From DAOUJI01 sp965224415 (GTDB lineage: Bacteria > Chloroflexota > Dehalococcoidia > Lucifugimonadales > JAGWBF01), in assembly GCA_965224415.1 (NCBI GenBank), contig CBDCZB010000004.1, positions 744,001 to 808,000 of the forward strand: DNA of 64,000 nt, in the 5' to 3' direction. Positions within the stretch are counted from its first letter, which is position 1, and each line of letters opens with the position of its first letter. The position numbers and the translations under genes are program-made. The notes below the pieces were generated by a model, which worked only from the letters and a program-made list of their open reading frames with translations, made no database searches and was not told where the DNA came from. Below are positions 1 through 7,981 of the stretch, piece by piece.

Positions 1-965
1 AGGAGAGGAGGCATTTGAATCGGATACAGGTGAAAGGGCGCCTGGCCGCTCTCCAGCCTGGACAGCTCAAGGAGCTCGTCGGCCATGTTGATCATTCTCT
101 CCAAATCTCCCTCGATGCGCTGGAGGAAGTTGTGGGCCGTGTCGGGTTCAGAGACCGCCCCGTTCTGCAAGGTCTCCACCGCGGCTTTGATGGAGGCAAG
201 GGGGTTGCGAAGTTCGTGGGACACGTTGCTGACGAACTCCCGCCGGGTTGTGTCGAGCCTCCGGACACGGGTAAGGTCGTGGAGCGTAAGAATGGCCCCG
301 GACCTGCCGGTGTCGTCACCAAGAGGTATGGCTATCGCGCTGACGAATCGCCGGGGCCGGTGCTCCACCTCTCCGAATTGGAGTGCGTTGGTTTCTAACG
401 ATCTAGAGACAAGCCTGTGCAATTCATGGTCGCGGGCCAACTCCATGAAGCTCCGTCCCAGCACATCTTTGCGATCGACCTCCAGAAGCTCACGCGCCAC
501 CTGGTTGACCAGTTCGACGCCTCCCTCCGGCCCTATCATGACGACTCCGTCAGCCATAGTTTCCAGAATAGCCGACAGCTTGTTCCTCTCGGATGACAGG
601 TTTTGGATTGTCCTGCGGAGCGTAGCGGCCATGTTGTTGAAGGCGTCAGCCAAGTCCAGAGTTTCATCCTGTGTCAGGGACTCGACTCTGTGCCCCAAGT
701 CACCCCCCGAAAGTCGCCTTGCGCCTTCCGTGACTGACCTGACGGAACGGGAAGTGCGCCGGGAGAGGAAATATCCAATGGCGAGGGCAGCGACCGTTGC
801 CGCGATGGTGGCGACGGCTGCGGTGATGATTACCGGTCCCAACTCAGCATTAGGTTCGGACCTTCTTACCAGCAAGACCACGGCGACGCTCGCGCCGACC
901 ATCACGGAAAGGGCCAGCACAGCATTGGCCAACCCCAGCCGCCACTGAAGAGACCTGGGAAACAT
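1..965 (-). CDS. Sensor histidine kinase (PhoR-like), C-terminus beyond window
   Basis: This is the membrane sensor kinase of a two-component system, and it phosphorylates the regulator encoded just upstream. It is open from an ATG at 965 to the window edge (321 codons seen). Residues about 13-33 and 44-66 are membrane segments joined by a loop of only about 10 residues. A HAMP linker (about 67-120), a PAS-like region (about 128-235) and a HisKA box V-S-H-E-L-R-N-P-L follow, with the phospho-acceptor at His250. The ATP-binding domain lies outside the window. The start overlaps the regulator's stop by one base (TAATG), so translation is probably coupled. The tiny extracytoplasmic loop plus PAS resembles PhoR, which suggests phosphate sensing, but no pho genes are in view and the ligand is unproven. 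Confidence 0.93.
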   Translation of the reverse strand, partial: MFPRSLQWRLGLANAVLALSVMVGASVAVVLLVRRSEPNAELGPVIITAAVATIAATVAALAIGYFLSRRTSRSVRSVTEGARRLSGGDLGHRVESLTQDETLDLADAFNNMAATLRRTIQNLSSERNKLSAILETMADGVVMIGPEGGVELVNQVARELLEVDRKDVLGRSFMELARDHELHRLVSRSLETNALQFGEVEHRPRRFVSAIAIPLGDDTGRSGAILTLHDLTRVRRLDTTRREFVSNVSHELRNPLASIKAAVETLQNGAVSEPDTAHNFLQRIEGDLERMINMADELLELSRLESGQAPFHLYPIQMPPL

Positions 966-1651
966 TATCCCTGGAAACGGTACCCGACGCCCCTGACGGT
1001 GACAATTCTTTTGGGGCTGCCTGGGTCGTCCTCGATCTTCTCCCGCAGCCAGCGGACGTGAACGTCCACCGTGCGCATGTCTCCCACGAAATCGTACCCC
1101 CACACCTGGTCCAGTATCTGGTTCCTGGTGTATATGCGGCTGCGGCTCTGCATTAGAAGGGCCAGCAGGTCAAACTCCCGCGGCTTCAGTTCCAGGGACA
1201 CATCCCTGAGAGTGACCTCATGGCTGGTCAGATTCAGCTCGAGGTCGCCGTCAACCAACACCTGGGCGCTTTCGGAGTGCCGTGAAGGGGCACGTCTCAG
1301 CATAGCCTTCGCCCTGGCCACCAGCTCCCTCATGCTGAAGGGCTTGACCACGTAGTCGTCGGCGCCCAGTTCCAGCCCCACGACCCGGTCTATCTCCTCA
1401 GCCTTGGCCGTGAGCATGAGAATGGGTACGTCGCTGCGTCGGCGGAGAGTCCTGCACACCTCCAACCCGTCTACGCTGGGCAGCATGATATCCAAGATGA
1501 TCAGATCGGGGTCGAATTCCCGGGCCATTGCAAGTCCCCGTTCACCGTCAGCGGCGGTCGACACCTGGAAACCTTCTTGCTCCAGGTTGTACTTGATGGC
1601 CTCAGTGAGATTCTCTTCGTCGTCTACTATCAGGACAGTCCGAGAAGTCAA
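965..1651 (-). CDS. OmpR/PhoB-family response regulator
   Basis: A DNA-binding response regulator of 228 residues, the usual PhoB length. The receiver domain has the acidic pair D10-D11, phospho-acceptor D54 in L-D-I-M-L-P and the K of V-V-K-P-F. A winged-helix trans_reg_C domain follows, ending R-T-V-D-V-H-V-R-W-L-R-E-K-I. I chose a TTG start at 1651 because AAGGAG sits seven bases upstream and the promoter's -10 box lies at 1677-1682. An in-frame ATG at 1705 would lie upstream of that box and could not be in the transcript. The gene is coupled to the kinase that follows. PhoB is the nearest well-known relative in layout; the regulon is unknown. Confidence 0.93.
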   Translation of the reverse strand: MTSRTVLIVDDEENLTEAIKYNLEQEGFQVSTAADGERGLAMAREFDPDLIILDIMLPSVDGLEVCRTLRRRSDVPILMLTAKAEEIDRVVGLELGADDYVVKPFSMRELVARAKAMLRRAPSRHSESAQVLVDGDLELNLTSHEVTLRDVSLELKPREFDLLALLMQSRSRIYTRNQILDQVWGYDFVGDMRTVDVHVRWLREKIEDDPGSPKRIVTVRGVGYRFQG

Positions 1652-1676
1652 TCCAACGTCTCCTTCCCTCTCGCCT

Positions 1677-1705
1677 ATTATAATGCCATTTGGGAATAAT
1701 GCCAT
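1677..1705 (-). promoter_or_regulatory. Sigma70-type promoter of the two-component operon
   Basis: On the minus strand, ATGGCA (1705-1700) is separated by 17 bases from a perfect TATAAT (1682-1677). Transcription would begin near 1670, about 20 bases before the TTG start of the response regulator. Confidence 0.6.
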
Positions 1706-1707
1706 TT
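1680..1707. repeat. 12-bp direct repeats over the regulator promoter
   Basis: The sequence ATAATGCCATTT occurs at 1680-1691 and again at 1696-1707, a 16-bp period that overlaps both the -10 and -35 boxes. Tandem half-sites are the usual binding form for PhoB-type regulators, so this could be an autoregulatory site. That role is inferred. Confidence 0.5.
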
Positions 1708-1951
1708 TGGAGCCGTAGAAGACTGCCCAGACTTTTTGCGGGCCGTGCGGCTCCCTGCGCCGTGGGATGCACTCAAATCGTTCATGTCATGGTATATTGT
1801 GTCCACCAATCTGAAGACCTTTGAATAACCTGCCTCATACCGGCGAAAACCGCTATCCAGGGTTTCCTCCAAAATGGGGAAACGCCCTCACCCAAACCCT
1901 CTCCCGATGGGAGAGGGGGTTAAGCAAAGGTCTCCCTCTGAGGAACATTGT

Positions 1952-3022
1952 ATGAGCAAACTCAAGTTCGGACTATGGGACGGTTTCGAGGCGCAAGAGA
2001 TCTCCAAGTGGCCCAGTCCCGGAGACGTTTATCGGAGCCGCATACGCGAAGTGGAACTGGCTGAGGTCCTTGGGTACGAGTACTACCACGTCATCGAGCA
2101 CCAGAACACAACCATCGGCCACGTGACGGCGCCCTGCGTATACCTGGCCGCGGTGGCGCAGCAGACCAACAAGATACGTCTCGGCACCATGGTCAACCTG
2201 CTCCCCTACCACAATCCTATACGTCTGGCGCAGGACGCCGCCCTATTGGACCAGCTTTCCGCGGGCAGGCTGGAATTCGGTACGGGGCGGGGTAGCTCAG
2301 AGCATGAGTTTTCCCGGTGGGGCCTTCCCTACCAACACCGGACCGAAATGGCCTACGAGGCCTTGGAAATAATAATCAAGGCGTGGACCGAGGACTCGGT
2401 GACATACGAGGGCCGCCACTGGCAGCTGGACGAGGCCCTGCCGGTCCCCAAGCCCTACCAGAAGCCTCACCCACCTGTCTGGGTGGGCTGCCACAGCCCC
2501 GAGACCATAGAATACGCCGCCAAGAACAACTACAATGCCGCTCAGAACCTGGACGTAGACTCGGTCATCGCCGACAAGTTCGACTATTATCGGAAGGTGT
2601 GGAGAGAATCAAACCACGAAGGCCCAATGCCCAAGACCTTCCTGATGCGTGCCGTACATGTCGCCGAAACCGACGCCATCGCACGCGAGGAAGCCAGGGT
2701 GGCGTTGGCATACCCACATTTCCTACAGACACAGGCCGTGGCCGCGACCCGAAAGGGATATAACCGGAGAAATGACACCGAAACTTTTCAGGAGCTAGGG
2801 CGGGTATTCAGGGAGATGACGGCGTCCCTCGACTTCTGGCTGGACCACGGCCTTGCCATAGTCGGCAGCCCCGACACGGTGGTCAGAAAGCTGGAAGAGC
2901 AGCAGAAGCACATAGGCTACGACATCTTCAGCGCCAACCACCGAATCGGACCCATGCCCAACGAGGTCGCTTACAAGTCGGTCAAAATGTTCGGAGAGTA
3001 CGTAATCCCCGCATTTGCGTAG
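1952..3022 (+). CDS. LLM-class flavin-dependent oxidoreductase
   Basis: A bacterial luciferase-like monooxygenase of 356 residues, an (alpha/beta)8-barrel enzyme that uses reduced flavin and oxygen on an unknown substrate. Family hallmarks are visible: H-I-T-A-P-type early strand (I-G-H-V-T-A-P-C-V-Y-L-A-A), R-L-G-T-M-V-N-L-L-P-Y-H-N-P-I-R-L-A, then D-Q-L-S-A-G-R-L-E-F-G-T-G-R-G, and P-K-P-Y-Q-K-P-H-P-P-V-W-V. The ATG at 1952 has GAGGA eight bases upstream; an open frame extends 26 codons further but is made of intergenic repeat. It faces away from the two-component genes. It is one of three such enzymes within 5 kb. Confidence 0.93.
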   Translation: MSKLKFGLWDGFEAQEISKWPSPGDVYRSRIREVELAEVLGYEYYHVIEHQNTTIGHVTAPCVYLAAVAQQTNKIRLGTMVNLLPYHNPIRLAQDAALLDQLSAGRLEFGTGRGSSEHEFSRWGLPYQHRTEMAYEALEIIIKAWTEDSVTYEGRHWQLDEALPVPKPYQKPHPPVWVGCHSPETIEYAAKNNYNAAQNLDVDSVIADKFDYYRKVWRESNHEGPMPKTFLMRAVHVAETDAIAREEARVALAYPHFLQTQAVAATRKGYNRRNDTETFQELGRVFREMTASLDFWLDHGLAIVGSPDTVVRKLEEQQKHIGYDIFSANHRIGPMPNEVAYKSVKMFGEYVIPAFA

Positions 3023-3043
3023 CCCGCCGCCCGTTTAAGACGG

Positions 3044-3853
3044 CTATGTGTTTACGCTCCTGTCGAACTCCGGGTCCTTCTTCTCCAGGAACGCTTTGGG
3101 GCCTTCCGTCGCGTCTATGTACACCCCAGGCTTGGCCGGGAACCAGTAGAAGAGGTCCTTACTGAGAGAGTCCATCTCGTAGCTGGCAATGTCCCGACCC
3201 CTGTATATCAGCTCCTTATGCGCCCTGACCGAGGGCTGTCCGAGAGTGCACATGTACTCAGCCCACTCCATGCACTCATCCATCAGCTTGGCGCCCGGCA
3301 CGACCTTGTTTACGAAACCTATTTCGTAGGCCCTCTTCGCGTCGATGTTGCGTCCCCACATCAGCATCTCGCAGACCACCCCGATGGATATCTGGTATTC
3401 CAGCCGGGCCCCGAAACCCGCCGACAGGTTCCATTTAACTTCAGGAAGGCCGAATGTGGCGTGTTCGGCGGCGATTCGTATGTCGCAGTTCTGGGCCAAC
3501 GACCAGCCTCCCGCGAGGCAGTACCCGTTTATGGCGGCGATGGTGGGCTTCCAGGTGGGTATGGTGGGGTGGGGTTTACGGGGGGCGTAGCGCTTGTGGC
3601 TGCGGAAGGCGCCTCCCCGGACGTCGCCCTCCACGTCCTCCTTCATGTCATGCCCGGATGAGAAGGATATGTCGCCGCGGCCCGTCAATATGGCCACCCA
3701 TAGGTCCTCGTCCTCGTTGAACCGCTCCCATTCCTGGGCTAGGCGGTCCATAAACTCCTGGCTCATGGCGTTTCGCCTCTCCTCCCGGTTGATGGTCATC
3801 GTGAATATGTGGTCATTTGCTTCCGTGAGAAGAATATCCTTGCCTGTGATCAT
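3044..3853 (-). CDS. Enoyl-CoA hydratase/isomerase family protein
   Basis: A crotonase-fold enzyme of 269 residues acting on an acyl-CoA thioester. The oxyanion-hole segments are recognisable: S-S-G-H-D-M-K-E-D near residue 65, and A-A-I-N-G-Y-C-L-A-G-G-W-S-L-A near 105-120, followed by A-T-F-G-L-P-E-V-K-W-N-L. The Glu in L-P-E-V aligns with a catalytic-region acid of hydratases, but substrate type cannot be read off. AGGAGG lies seven bases before the ATG. It points the same way as the cupin and two monooxygenases upstream, consistent with a degradative module. Confidence 0.9.
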   Translation of the reverse strand: MITGKDILLTEANDHIFTMTINREERRNAMSQEFMDRLAQEWERFNEDEDLWVAILTGRGDISFSSGHDMKEDVEGDVRGGAFRSHKRYAPRKPHPTIPTWKPTIAAINGYCLAGGWSLAQNCDIRIAAEHATFGLPEVKWNLSAGFGARLEYQISIGVVCEMLMWGRNIDAKRAYEIGFVNKVVPGAKLMDECMEWAEYMCTLGQPSVRAHKELIYRGRDIASYEMDSLSKDLFYWFPAKPGVYIDATEGPKAFLEKKDPEFDRSVNT

Positions 3854-3906
3854 GTCCGCCTCCTAAGCCGTTTACTTGGCGTGTCATATACGTCCTCGTC
3901 AGATTC

Positions 3907-4260
3907 CTAAATGGGGTCGTCGTCTCTGATGGGGATGGACACCATCGCCCGGGGTCCGTTGACGATTTTGGCGGTGTGGCCCCGGCCCGTCCTGTCCTCG
4001 GCCAGCATTATGTCGCCTTTCTTCAGGGTGACGATGGAGCCGTCGGCAAAGCCGATTTCCACTTCGCCGAACAGGGTGATGACGAACTGGCGTCTAGACG
4101 CCGTGTGGAAGTCCATCCACCGGCCTTCCGGAACGACGTGGAAGACCATCTCGCCGTCCGGCTGGAGCTTGACGCTCTGGGGGCCGAACTCAGTGGCCGG
4201 CACAGCGATCTCTTCGTAGTGGGACTCACCGTCGTCTCCCGAATACACACGGATAATCAC
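3907..4260 (-). CDS. Cupin-domain protein
   Basis: A single-domain cupin of 117 residues with the two conserved stretches in order: an E-G-R-W-M-D-F-H-T-A strand, G-E-V-E-I-G-F-A-D-G, and then L-K-K-G-D-I-M-L-A-E-D. Few of the usual metal-ligand histidines are obvious (one in D-F-H and one in G-R-G-H-T), so a catalytic or purely structural role is open. The start is a GTG at 4260 with AAAGGAGG upstream. It lies between the crotonase and a flavin monooxygenase on the same strand and may belong to the same pathway. Confidence 0.82.
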   Translation of the reverse strand: MIIRVYSGDDGESHYEEIAVPATEFGPQSVKLQPDGEMVFHVVPEGRWMDFHTASRRQFVITLFGEVEIGFADGSIVTLKKGDIMLAEDRTGRGHTAKIVNGPRAMVSIPIRDDDPI

Positions 4261-4347
4261 GATTCGCCTCCTTTGGGGAAATGCCGGACAGGGGAACCTC
4301 CGGCGGGCCGATTGTATGAAGGGGGCGGCGGGGAGTCAAGCAAAGAA

Positions 4348-4380
4348 GCCCGGCCCGGCGGCCTAAACCGCCGGGCCGGC
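4348..4380 (-). terminator. Rho-independent terminator after the 4.4-5.6 kb monooxygenase
   Basis: A 13-bp G+C-rich stem (GCCGGCCCGGCGG pairing with CCGCCGGGCCGGG, one mismatch at the base) encloses a short loop and is followed on the minus strand by CTTCTTTGCTT. It sits about 40 bases past the stop of the minus-strand gene ending at 4423. Confidence 0.75.
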
Positions 4381-4422
4381 TCTTCAGGTGGTCCTTTCTT
4401 GAAAAGCTAGGGAGCTGATGCC

Positions 4423-5574
4423 CTAGACGGAGACCAGTTCAGGCGTCGAGGCCGACATTTTCTGGATTTCCGGGAGCACTTCCTTGGCGAAGAGGCGCAT
4501 GCTCTTCTCAGCCTTGTCTATCGGTATGCCGCCAAACCGGAAGACGCCGAACATCTCGGAAGGGCTGGTGTTGTCGATGACATTCCTGATTTTTTCAAGG
4601 CACTGCTCCGGGGTGCCCCAGATTTGGGTGCGAGTGTAGTTCTCCTGCCCGCCTGATTCGGCATGTTGCTCGCGGGTCTTTTGCAGCAACAATTCGGCCC
4701 GCTCGCGGTAGTGGTCGTATCCGGTGATGGTCTTGAAGTGATCGGGGTCGTCGGCCTCGTAGTGGACGGTGGACGTGTAGGACATGTTGGGCATGTACAC
4801 GCGCGCCCCTTCTCGGGCCTCTTCCTCCGTCTCGGCGCAGTAGATGAAACATCCGGATATGGGAGGCATGTAGCCCAGGCCCAACTCTCGACGCCTGCTG
4901 TTGAAGTAGGCGACGTCGTTGGCGTATTCTTCCCAAGTCTTCTGGGGGATGATGAGCATTCCCATGTCCATCTCGGCGGCCCTGCGCACCGACGCCTCGC
5001 TCTGTGCCGCAACGTACGTCAGCCTGCCGAAGTCCTTGGACCTGGGCCGGGGCCTTATGCTCATCTCGGGGTATTGGTAATACTTTCCGTCGTAGGAGAA
5101 ACGCTCCTGGGTCAGGGCTTTCCTGACTACCTCGTGCGCTTCTACGAACCTGTCCGTGGCCTCGCTCATGGACACGCCGAACGGGTCATATTCCCTGCGG
5201 GCGGCGCCTCGACCGAAACCTAGAATCATCCGCCGGCCCTGAGTCATGCAGTCCAGCATGGAGAACTGCTCGGCGACTCGCACCGGCTGGTGCCAAGGGA
5301 GCACCACGACCATAGTCCCTAGCGCCACCTTCTCGGTACGGGCGGCGAACCAGGTCAGCAATTGGAGCGCATTGGGCACCATCGTGTAGGGGGTGAAGTG
5401 GTGCTCGACGGTCCAGAGCGAATCGTACCCCAGGGGTTCCACGAGGTCGGCAAGGGCCAAATCTTCGAAGTACATCTGGCCGTCGGGCTCGTTGGGACTC
5501 CTGTCGAACCCCCCCTCCAGAAACCTGCCCCAATCGTTGAAGTTCTGACAAAATATAGATACGCCGAATTCCAT
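4423..5574 (-). CDS. LLM-class flavin-dependent oxidoreductase
   Basis: A second luciferase-like monooxygenase, 383 residues, only distantly similar to its neighbours. Visible family segments are W-T-V-E-H-H-F-T-P-Y, V-A-L-G-T-M-V-V-V-L-P-W-H-Q-P-V-R-V-A-E and G-R-R-M-I-L-G-F-G-R-G-A-A. The ATG at 5574 has GGAGGT at good spacing. A strong terminator follows its stop, so it ends its own transcript. The substrate is unknown; enzymes of this class attack sulfonates, terpenes, nitrilotriacetate-like chelators and other xenobiotic-like carbon, and they are expanded in SAR202-type Chloroflexota. Confidence 0.93.
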   Translation of the reverse strand: MEFGVSIFCQNFNDWGRFLEGGFDRSPNEPDGQMYFEDLALADLVEPLGYDSLWTVEHHFTPYTMVPNALQLLTWFAARTEKVALGTMVVVLPWHQPVRVAEQFSMLDCMTQGRRMILGFGRGAARREYDPFGVSMSEATDRFVEAHEVVRKALTQERFSYDGKYYQYPEMSIRPRPRSKDFGRLTYVAAQSEASVRRAAEMDMGMLIIPQKTWEEYANDVAYFNSRRRELGLGYMPPISGCFIYCAETEEEAREGARVYMPNMSYTSTVHYEADDPDHFKTITGYDHYRERAELLLQKTREQHAESGGQENYTRTQIWGTPEQCLEKIRNVIDNTSPSEMFGVFRFGGIPIDKAEKSMRLFAKEVLPEIQKMSASTPELVSV

Positions 5575-5696
5575 TTTGGTATACCTCCAGACTACCTTTC
5601 TAACAATTCCAACAACATGCCCCCACCGTCTTGGCGGGCGGGCGCCATTGCATTTCCATCCCGAAAATCAGGTCAAGGAACGTCCTCGACCGCCCT

Positions 5697-6875
5697 TTAG
5701 CTGGCCTTTGCCTGGTTCTTGAAGTGGGGCATGACGTCTTTTCCGAACCACTCCAGTTGCTCCAGGGACAAGGACAGGGGCGACCCCATGCTGGTCACGC
5801 CTATGTTCAGCTCCTCCAGCCCCGGGAACCTCTTCTGTATGCTCTCTATCTCTTCAATGATCTGGTCCGGCGGGCCGATAATCCACTGCCCCTGTTCCAC
5901 GGCATCCTCTATAGTAGGCAGTCCCGCCGTCGGCGCCCTGCGCCGGTCTCCCATCGCGGCTATCTGCTCCGGGGTCAACCCCGCCACGAATCCCAAGGGC
6001 CCGAACATCTTCATGTTTTCCTGGAATATCTTCCGTCCCTGGTCCATGGCTTGTTCTCTGGAGTTGGCCATGAAGATGGAGAAGCTGATGATCAGGCGGC
6101 CTCCCCGCTCGGTTTCTATACCGGCGTTGGCCAAAGTGGCCCGCCACCGGTCGACCACGTCATCGGACGCTCCACCAATGGCGGCCCCGCCACCGACAAT
6201 CCCTTTGATGCCGTGTTTCACCATGAAGTCCATGGCTCTTTGGCTGGCGCTTACTACGGGCTGGTAGCACTCCACGGGCAGGCGCTTTGGCCTGGGCACC
6301 AGGGTAATCTCCTTGAGGTCGTAGCCCCTGTAGGGCACGTCGGGCGGAAGGTCGTAATGCTTTCCGTGGTGGGAAAAGGACTTCTCATTGAAGGCCTTGA
6401 AAAGCACCTCGACCTGCTCCTCGAAAAGCTCACGGTTGGCCTGCTGGTCCAGTATGGGCGAACCGAATGTCTCAACCTCCCGGCTGTGGTATCCGCGGCC
6501 CACTCCGAAGATGATCCGGCCATCGGTCAGGTGGTCGGCGGTGGCGTAGTCCTCGGCGAGCCTCAACGGGTGCCACATCGGGTTTATGTTGAATCCACAG
6601 CCGAACTTGATTTGTTTGGTGACCTGGGCCATGTGGACGTAAAGCATCAGCAGGTTGGGGATGCACTCATAGCCTTCCCTCTGAAAATGGTGTTCGGCGG
6701 CCCAAAAGGTGTCGTACCCCAAGTCGTCCATGAGTCTGATCATCTTTTCAGACTTTTCGAAGACTCCAGCCAACCTCGAATCGGAATACCACCGGTCATT
6801 CGCCGGCGTGCCGTCGAGGCCTATGTCCTCCATGTCTATGTTGCCGGCATAAAGACTGCCGAACCTGGTTATCAT
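5697..6875 (-). CDS. LLM-class flavin-dependent oxidoreductase
   Basis: A third luciferase-like monooxygenase, 392 residues. It shows F-W-A-A-E-H-H-F-Q-R-E-G-Y, I-K-F-G-C-G-F-N-I-N-P-M-W-H-P-L-R-L-A-E-D, D-G-R-I-I-F-G-V-G-R-G-Y-H and a C-terminal P-D-Q-I-I-E-E-I-E typical of the family. The ATG at 6875 is preceded by GGAGGAG. It lies about 120 bases upstream of the previous monooxygenase on the same strand; whether they share a transcript is unclear. Confidence 0.93.
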   Translation of the reverse strand: MITRFGSLYAGNIDMEDIGLDGTPANDRWYSDSRLAGVFEKSEKMIRLMDDLGYDTFWAAEHHFQREGYECIPNLLMLYVHMAQVTKQIKFGCGFNINPMWHPLRLAEDYATADHLTDGRIIFGVGRGYHSREVETFGSPILDQQANRELFEEQVEVLFKAFNEKSFSHHGKHYDLPPDVPYRGYDLKEITLVPRPKRLPVECYQPVVSASQRAMDFMVKHGIKGIVGGGAAIGGASDDVVDRWRATLANAGIETERGGRLIISFSIFMANSREQAMDQGRKIFQENMKMFGPLGFVAGLTPEQIAAMGDRRRAPTAGLPTIEDAVEQGQWIIGPPDQIIEEIESIQKRFPGLEELNIGVTSMGSPLSLSLEQLEWFGKDVMPHFKNQAKAS

Positions 6876-7025
6876 CTCCGCTCCTCCAAATCAGCATTAA
6901 GACTTCCAAGCGGCAGCGTGGCCCGCTTTGAAGCGCCCGACAGGTTCAGGGAGTAAAATTATTATACCCGTATGGTCAAGGCGTCGGGGCGACTAGGGCA
7001 ACCGTTGCACGTATGGGACACACGG

Positions 7026-7934
7026 CTAATCGGAACTCTTCACCGCGTGCCCTCCGAACTGTCGGCGCATGGCCGCCAGCAACTTGCCTGCAAAGGGTTG
7101 GTCCTGACGGGAGCGGAACCTGGCCTGCAAAGAAGCGGTGATGACGGGTAGGGGGACGCCCAGGTCCACCGATTCCTGCACTGTCCAGCGCCCCTCTCCC
7201 GAGTCCTCTACGTAGGACTGGATGCCCTCCATCACAGGGTTCTCTACCAAGGCACGGGACGTCAGCTCCAACAGCCAGGACCGCACCACGCTTCCGTGGC
7301 TCCATATGCGGGATATCTGGGCGATGTCCAACCCAAAGTCTCTCTTAGCCTGAAGAAGCTCGAATCCTTCCGCGTAGGCCTGCATCAAGCCGTATTCGAC
7401 ACCGTTGTGAACCATCTTTACGAAATGCCCCGCCCCGCTGGGTCCTACACGGCCGTAGCCCCGGTCGGGGCCGGGAGCCAGGGTTTGAAAGATGGGTTCG
7501 AGTCTTTCGAACGTCTCTTCATCGCAGCCGACCATCAGGCTGTATCCTTCCGTGAGGCCCCATATGCCCCCGCTTGTGCCCACGTCCACGAAACGTATTG
7601 AACGCTCCGCCAACTTTTTGGCCCTGCGGAGGGTGTCCTTGTAGTTGGCGTTGCCGCCGTCGATGATTATGTCGCCGGGAGACATCAGTTCCGCCAACTG
7701 ATCGATGGTGGCCTCGGTCGCGTCCCCCGCCGGAGCCATTATCCATACTGCCCTCGGCGCCGTGAGTTCCTGCAACAACCCCGACAGGGACGAGGCGGCG
7801 ACTGCGCCATGCCCTCGGCTGGCTTCCACCGCGTCGGCGCTTATGTCGTAGACTGCCACCCGATGACCTCCGGCAAGGAGACGCTGGGCCATATTGGCCC
7901 CCATTCGCCCCAGCCCAATCATGCCAAGCTCCAT
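7026..7934 (-). CDS. gnd: 6-phosphogluconate dehydrogenase, decarboxylating (short form)
   Basis: This enzyme oxidises 6-phosphogluconate to ribulose 5-phosphate and CO2, yielding NAD(P)H. Its 302 residues match the short YqeC/GndA-like class. Motifs: Rossmann G-L-G-R-M-G-A-N-M-A near residue 8, D-G-G-N-A-N-Y-K-D, G-T-S-G-G-I-W-G-L-T-E-G-Y and the catalytic K-M-V-H-N-G-V-E-Y-G. I prefer the ATG at 7934 (GGAGGA directly upstream) over one six codons earlier. It is the last gene of the sthA-pgi-HAD-gnd run, which fits the oxidative pentose phosphate route. Confidence 0.94.
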   Translation of the reverse strand: MELGMIGLGRMGANMAQRLLAGGHRVAVYDISADAVEASRGHGAVAASSLSGLLQELTAPRAVWIMAPAGDATEATIDQLAELMSPGDIIIDGGNANYKDTLRRAKKLAERSIRFVDVGTSGGIWGLTEGYSLMVGCDEETFERLEPIFQTLAPGPDRGYGRVGPSGAGHFVKMVHNGVEYGLMQAYAEGFELLQAKRDFGLDIAQISRIWSHGSVVRSWLLELTSRALVENPVMEGIQSYVEDSGEGRWTVQESVDLGVPLPVITASLQARFRSRQDQPFAGKLLAAMRRQFGGHAVKSSD

Positions 7935-7981
7935 TGCTCCTCCGTAAAACAACTCAACGTATTGCCAGAACGGGCCTGTAC

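Larger units (their letters stand above)
1652..1951. other. Intergenic region with degenerate intergenic repeats
   Basis: This 300-base divergent region holds the regulator promoter near 1677-1707. Around 1838-1865 a short hairpin-like stretch (CCGGCGAAAACCG followed by TATCCAGG) resembles the widespread small repeat that reads as Y-R-R-K type junk peptides. Around 1883-1920 a CCCTCACCC / CTCTCCC / GGGAGAGGGGG motif forms a second palindromic repeat. A 64-codon open frame across it on the minus strand is not a convincing gene. Confidence 0.4.

Noticed and set aside
85..948. 287-codon plus-strand frame
   Set aside because: Shadow of the histidine kinase on the opposite strand; Ser/Arg-rich low-complexity translation.
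1678..1872. 64-codon frame on the minus strand upstream of the response regulator
   Set aside because: It is composed of intergenic repeat sequence and overlaps the regulator promoter; no ribosome site or recognisable family.
5631..6956. 441-codon plus-strand frame
   Set aside because: Antisense to a clear flavin monooxygenase; no domain seen.
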